From the NCBI GenBank assembly GCA_017614315.1, contig JAGACA010000006.1:224288-288287 (forward strand): a stretch of DNA of 64,000 nucleotides. The letters run 5' to 3'. Positions within the stretch are counted from its first letter, which is position 1; the number at the start of each line of letters is the position of its first letter. Below the pieces are notes generated by a model. The model did no database searches. It saw nothing but the letters and a program-made list of their open reading frames with translations, and was not told where the DNA came from. Below are positions 61,849 to 64,000 of this stretch, in pieces. The stretch is from Clostridia bacterium (GTDB lineage: Bacteria; Bacillota; Clostridia; Christensenellales; CAG-138). The translations under genes and the position numbers were made by a program.

Positions 61849-62547
61849 TTACTCCTCTTTCTTGCATTTGCAGCAGCACTTGTTGAGCAGCTTATAGATC
61901 AAAGCCGCGAGCACGCCGCCCACGAGGGGAGCAACGAGGAATACCCAGTACTGCGAGATCGCAAGATTGTCGCCCTGGAGCATCTTTATGAAGGCAGGCC
62001 CGAAAGTCCTTGCGGGGTTAACGGAAGTGCCGGTAAAGGAGATGCCGAGGATATGGACGAGCGTGAGCGCGAAGCCATTAACGATACCTGCGCCGTGGAA
62101 ATCGGCCTTTGCGGTCGTGCAGAGGACGGTATAGACGAACAGGCAGGTAAGAACGACCTCAATGAGGATCGCTTTGCCGTAGCTCAATACGGCGGGATCG
62201 AAGGTGTTTGTGCCGAGCGGAGTTGCGGGTACGAATACCGCGAGGAGAGCAGCGCCGGCAATGGCTCCGAGGAACTGTGCGCAGATGTAGCCGAAGAACT
62301 CTCCGACCTTCATGCGGCCGTCGATGAGCATCGCGATCGAAACGGCGGGATTGATATGGGAGCCGGACACGTTGCCGATCGTGTAGATGCTGGCGATCAG
62401 CGCGAGACCGAAGCCGAGAGCAACGACTACGTTAAAAAGGGCGTTATTGCCTTCGGAAGCGGAAACGACGCACGCGATGCCGCAGGCAAAGAATACGAGA
62501 AAGAAAGTGCCGAGGAATTCGGCGATCATCTTTTTGACGATTTTCAT
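61849..62547 (-). CDS. MIP-family channel, aquaporin type
   Basis: 232 aa, six helices plus the two half-helices carrying NPA: SGSHINPAVS and TSVNPARTFGPAF. The spacing and the TSVNPAR segment favour a water channel (AqpZ-like) over a glycerol facilitator, which usually has NPARD. The C-terminus is Cys/Lys-rich (NKCCCKCKKEE). GGAGG stands before the ATG at 62547. No glycerol kinase is nearby. Confidence 0.92.
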   Translation of the reverse strand: MKIVKKMIAEFLGTFFLVFFACGIACVVSASEGNNALFNVVVALGFGLALIASIYTIGNVSGSHINPAVSIAMLIDGRMKVGEFFGYICAQFLGAIAGAALLAVFVPATPLGTNTFDPAVLSYGKAILIEVVLTCLFVYTVLCTTAKADFHGAGIVNGFALTLVHILGISFTGTSVNPARTFGPAFIKMLQGDNLAISQYWVFLVAPLVGGVLAALIYKLLNKCCCKCKKEE

Positions 62548-62633
62548 ATGATGCCTCCTATATTTGGTATAAATATGATATAGCAAAACATGCTGAAAAT
62601 CAATACCCGGGAGGATATAATATTTTAAACCGA

Positions 62634-62673
62634 AAAAAAGAACAGCCCCGGAAATCATGTGATCTCCGGGGCT
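62634..62673 (-). terminator. Terminator following the tRNA-Thr fragment
   Basis: Stem AGCCCCGGA (62644-62652) / TCCGGGGCT (62665-62673) with a 12-base loop and a T-rich tail on the minus strand, four bases after the fragment's CCA end: the arrangement of a native tRNA terminator. Confidence 0.85.
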
Positions 62674-62677
62674 TAAA

Positions 62678-62722
62678 TGGAGCTGGTGAGCAGATTCGGA
62701 CTGCCTACCTCTTCATTACCAA
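62678..62722 (-). pseudogene. 3' fragment of tRNA-Thr (GGT), likely attachment-site remnant
   Basis: On the minus strand the sequence runs from anticodon loop TTGGTAA through the 3' anticodon stem TGAAG, the T arm (GGCAG TCCGAAT CTGCT), the acceptor 3' strand CACCAGC and CCA. The 5' half is missing: GTGCG stands where CTTCA should be, and no D arm follows. The break is at the anticodon loop, a usual crossover point for tyrosine integrases. The T loop has C at position 55, so it may be decaying. Confidence 0.75.
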
Positions 62723-63002
62723 CGCACCCTTAAGGCATTTTTCTTGACGCGAATTATCGTGTTCTTTTGCAGTTTTATCAGTGTCTTGTTGGCTTTTTCA
62801 AAACTGCTTACTGTAGCTTGTCGCATCTTGTTGCAACATGTTTTTGCCTGTTTTTACCTGCATGTAGGGAAAATGTCTGCTGTCGTCAATGATCACCCTC
62901 GGTTCGACCTTGAGCGAGATTCCTGACATGATTTCCGGGAGATGCTCAGAACCGATATGCGGGCTCATTTGAACGATACGGATCCGCAATCTGCGTGCAA
63001 GC
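62723..63002. other. Non-coding stretch next to the tRNA-Thr fragment
   Basis: No gene is supported here. A 68-codon minus-strand frame (62798-63004) ends in KTGKNMLQQDATSYSKQF but shows no recognisable domain. Near-repeats lie at 62840-62859 (GTTTTTGCCT, GTTTTTACCT) and nearby on the minus strand (TGCAACAAG, TGCGACAAG), which could be recombinase arm sites or the worn 3' end of an integrase gene. That is a guess. Confidence 0.3.
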
Positions 63003-63029
63003 AAAACGCCCCCGAGAACCGGGGGCGTT
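63003..63029 (-). terminator. Terminator of the lipoprotein gene
   Basis: Perfect 9-base stem AACGCCCCC / GGGGGCGTT with a 7-base loop and TTTTGCTTG following on the minus strand. Confidence 0.88.
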
Positions 63030-63068
63030 CTGCTGTCTTAGCACTGTTCTCTTGTTAGGAGGATAGAA

Positions 63069-63674
63069 TCAGCCGATGAAATCGGGGGTGATGCCGTAGT
63101 GGGCGGCGAGGGCATTGATCGCCTCGATGATCGCGGTGATGTGCGCCTCGTCAAGGCTGTTGGAGTAGCTGAAGGTGAACGCGCCGAGCATGGCGTCCAT
63201 GGGAACGGAGGCCTCGCCTACTACGATTGCGTGCTGGCTGCGGACGGTCTCGAGCATGGCGGCGCCTGCCTCGTTGGCGGCGTCGAAGTGGATGATGGTG
63301 TCGTTTACGGTGAAGCCGGTGGCGTCGATGTAGATGAAGCCTGCGTCGGCGCTCATCTGCTCGAGCTCGGCGCCCATGTCGACGAGCATAAAGTCGTCGT
63401 TGCCGATAACTTTCTTATTGGTGAGATAGGTCTTCATATCGCCGATGGTCCATGCGGAGAAGTCTTCAGGATAGGCGGTCCAGTCAAAGCCGTCGGTGGG
63501 AGCTTCGGTCTCGGCGGGGGCTTCGGTCTCGGCGGGAGCCTCGGTCTCGGCGGGAGCCTCGGTGGTCACAGGAGCTTCGGTGGGATCGGGTTCTGCGGGC
63601 TTGTTGCAGGCCATCAGGCTCATAGCGAGTACGCAGACGAGAGCAAGGGACAGGATGCGGATAAAGGTTTTCAT
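63069..63674 (-). CDS. Lipoprotein with ETEAPA repeat stalk
   Basis: 201 aa. Signal peptide MKTFIRILSLALVCVLAMS with lipobox LMAC; after the cysteine a Thr/Glu/Ala/Pro stalk with the hexapeptide ETEAPA repeated lifts a domain of about 150 aa off the membrane. The domain (DWTAYPEDFSAWTIGDMKTYL; GFIYIDATGFTVNDTIIHFD; DEAHITAIIEAINALAAHYG) is not known to me. TTTGGAGG precedes the ATG at 63674. It lies downstream of a thioredoxin gene, 68 bases apart. Confidence 0.75.
   Translation of the reverse strand: MKTFIRILSLALVCVLAMSLMACNKPAEPDPTEAPVTTEAPAETEAPAETEAPAETEAPTDGFDWTAYPEDFSAWTIGDMKTYLTNKKVIGNDDFMLVDMGAELEQMSADAGFIYIDATGFTVNDTIIHFDAANEAGAAMLETVRSQHAIVVGEASVPMDAMLGAFTFSYSNSLDEAHITAIIEAINALAAHYGITPDFIG
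63501..63590. repeat. 18-base tandem repeat coding for the ETEAPA stalk
   Basis: Three near-identical 18-base units (63501-63554, each ending CTTCGGTCTCGGCGGG or CCTCGGTCTCGGCGGG) and two degenerate ones (63555-63590) on the plus strand. Six-residue units keep the frame when copies are gained or lost. Confidence 0.85.
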
Positions 63675-63742
63675 TTTTGTTTCCTCCAAATAGATTTTTG
63701 TTTTATTATTCAGTACGGGGTTTTTCCGTAAGATAACCGGAT

Positions 63743-64000
63743 TCAGTTGTACATTGCCTCGGAGATGGCTTCCTCGAGCACGTCCCTGGGCTGCGCGCCC
63801 GTCAGGCGGGCTTTGATCTCGCCGTCCATCATGAGGAGCAGCGTGGGAGTCGCCTCGACCTCGAAGCGGTCGACGTAGGCGGGGCTCTTCTCGATATCGC
63901 ACTTGGCGAGGTTGATCTCGGGATTGTCGTAGATCAGCTCGGTCAGCACCATGTCGAGCATCTTGCAGGGGCCGCAGTGATCGGTAAGGAAATCGGCGAT
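63743..64000 (-). CDS. Thioredoxin-like protein (5' end cut by window edge)
   Basis: 85 codons are visible and the frame is open to base 64000. The redox site reads FLTDHCGPCKMLD, so the usual Trp before CGPC is His. The cis-proline is in VEATPTLLLMMDGEI, followed by the C-terminal helix RDVLEEAISEAMY. It could be a thioredoxin or a thioredoxin-like partner for the neighbouring lipoprotein; the missing N-terminus leaves location open. Confidence 0.85.
   Translation of the reverse strand: MADFLTDHCGPCKMLDMVLTELIYDNPEINLAKCDIEKSPAYVDRFEVEATPTLLLMMDGEIKARLTGAQPRDVLEEAISEAMYN

Noticed and set aside
63501-63590. Plus-strand frames of Gly/Ala/Ser repeats over the tandem repeat
   Set aside because: They are the reverse reading of the ETEAPA stalk and have no start signals.
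1-64000. CRISPR arrays, insertion sequences, rRNA genes, prophage modules
   Set aside because: No regular repeats with spacers, no transposase, no rRNA sequence and no phage structural genes were seen.

Overview
The window reads as chromosomal DNA of a spore-forming, monoderm member of the Clostridia (Bacillota), probably an uncultured anaerobe. The grounds are a complete spoIIIAA-AH locus with spoIVB, spo0A, ytfJ and ylmC; a fused ispH-rpsA gene typical of Clostridia; an ornithine fermentation cluster (ord-ortA-ortB); a sodium-pumping decarboxylase operon; and the Firmicutes gene orders miaB-mutS-mutL-miaA-hfq-ynbB and nusB-xseA-xseB-ispA-dxs-tlyA-nadK-recN-spoIVB-spo0A. Species cannot be read from the sequence.

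Layout. 1-2.6 kb: ornithine catabolism, cut by the left edge. 2.7-5.35 kb: an uncharacterised protein, a membrane-anchored solute-binding-like protein and a Xer-type recombinase whose promoter lies in a perfect palindrome. 5.4-11.4 kb: uvrB-uvrA-nitroreductase-rnhA. 11.6-13.0 kb: a tiny membrane protein, a Cys-rich protein and divergent lexA. 13-21.4 kb: mismatch repair and tRNA modification operon with hfq. 21.5-28.5 kb: a foldase-like lipoprotein, then surE, a flavoprotein, cmk, plsC and ispH-rpsA. 28.6-32.1 kb: Na+-translocating decarboxylase (oadG, biotin carrier, oadB, oadA). 32.2-35.1 kb: DUF2953-ytfJ-dacF-pseudouridine synthase. 35.2-39.3 kb (plus strand): ruvC-ruvA-ruvB, a coiled-coil protein, tRNA-Arg(CCG), a GNAT enzyme and a frameshifted nucleotidyltransferase. 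39.4-56.7 kb (minus strand): a nearly unbroken run from a membrane protein and spoIIIAA-AH through Gls24/AmaP, nusB, xseAB, isoprenoid genes, tlyA, nadK, recN, spoIVB and spo0A to deoB. 56.8-62.5 kb: pgeF, nrdR, ylmC, a plus-strand anchored protein, radA, a beta-propeller protein and an aquaporin. 62.6-64 kb: a 3' fragment of tRNA-Thr (possible integration scar), a lipoprotein and a thioredoxin cut by the right edge.

The window is rich in DNA repair genes (uvrAB, lexA, mutSL, ruvABC, recN, radA, xseAB, rnhA) interleaved with sporulation genes. No CRISPR array, prophage or secondary-metabolite cluster is visible. The most notable points are a Spo0A whose phosphorylation-site aspartates all appear replaced by glutamate and whose gene starts one base after spoIVB; a SpoIIIAF reduced to its membrane part; a possible internal start that would give free ribosomal protein S1 from the ispH-rpsA fusion; a tRNA-Thr fragment followed by its own terminator; and a shared motif over the -35 boxes of lexA and ruvC.
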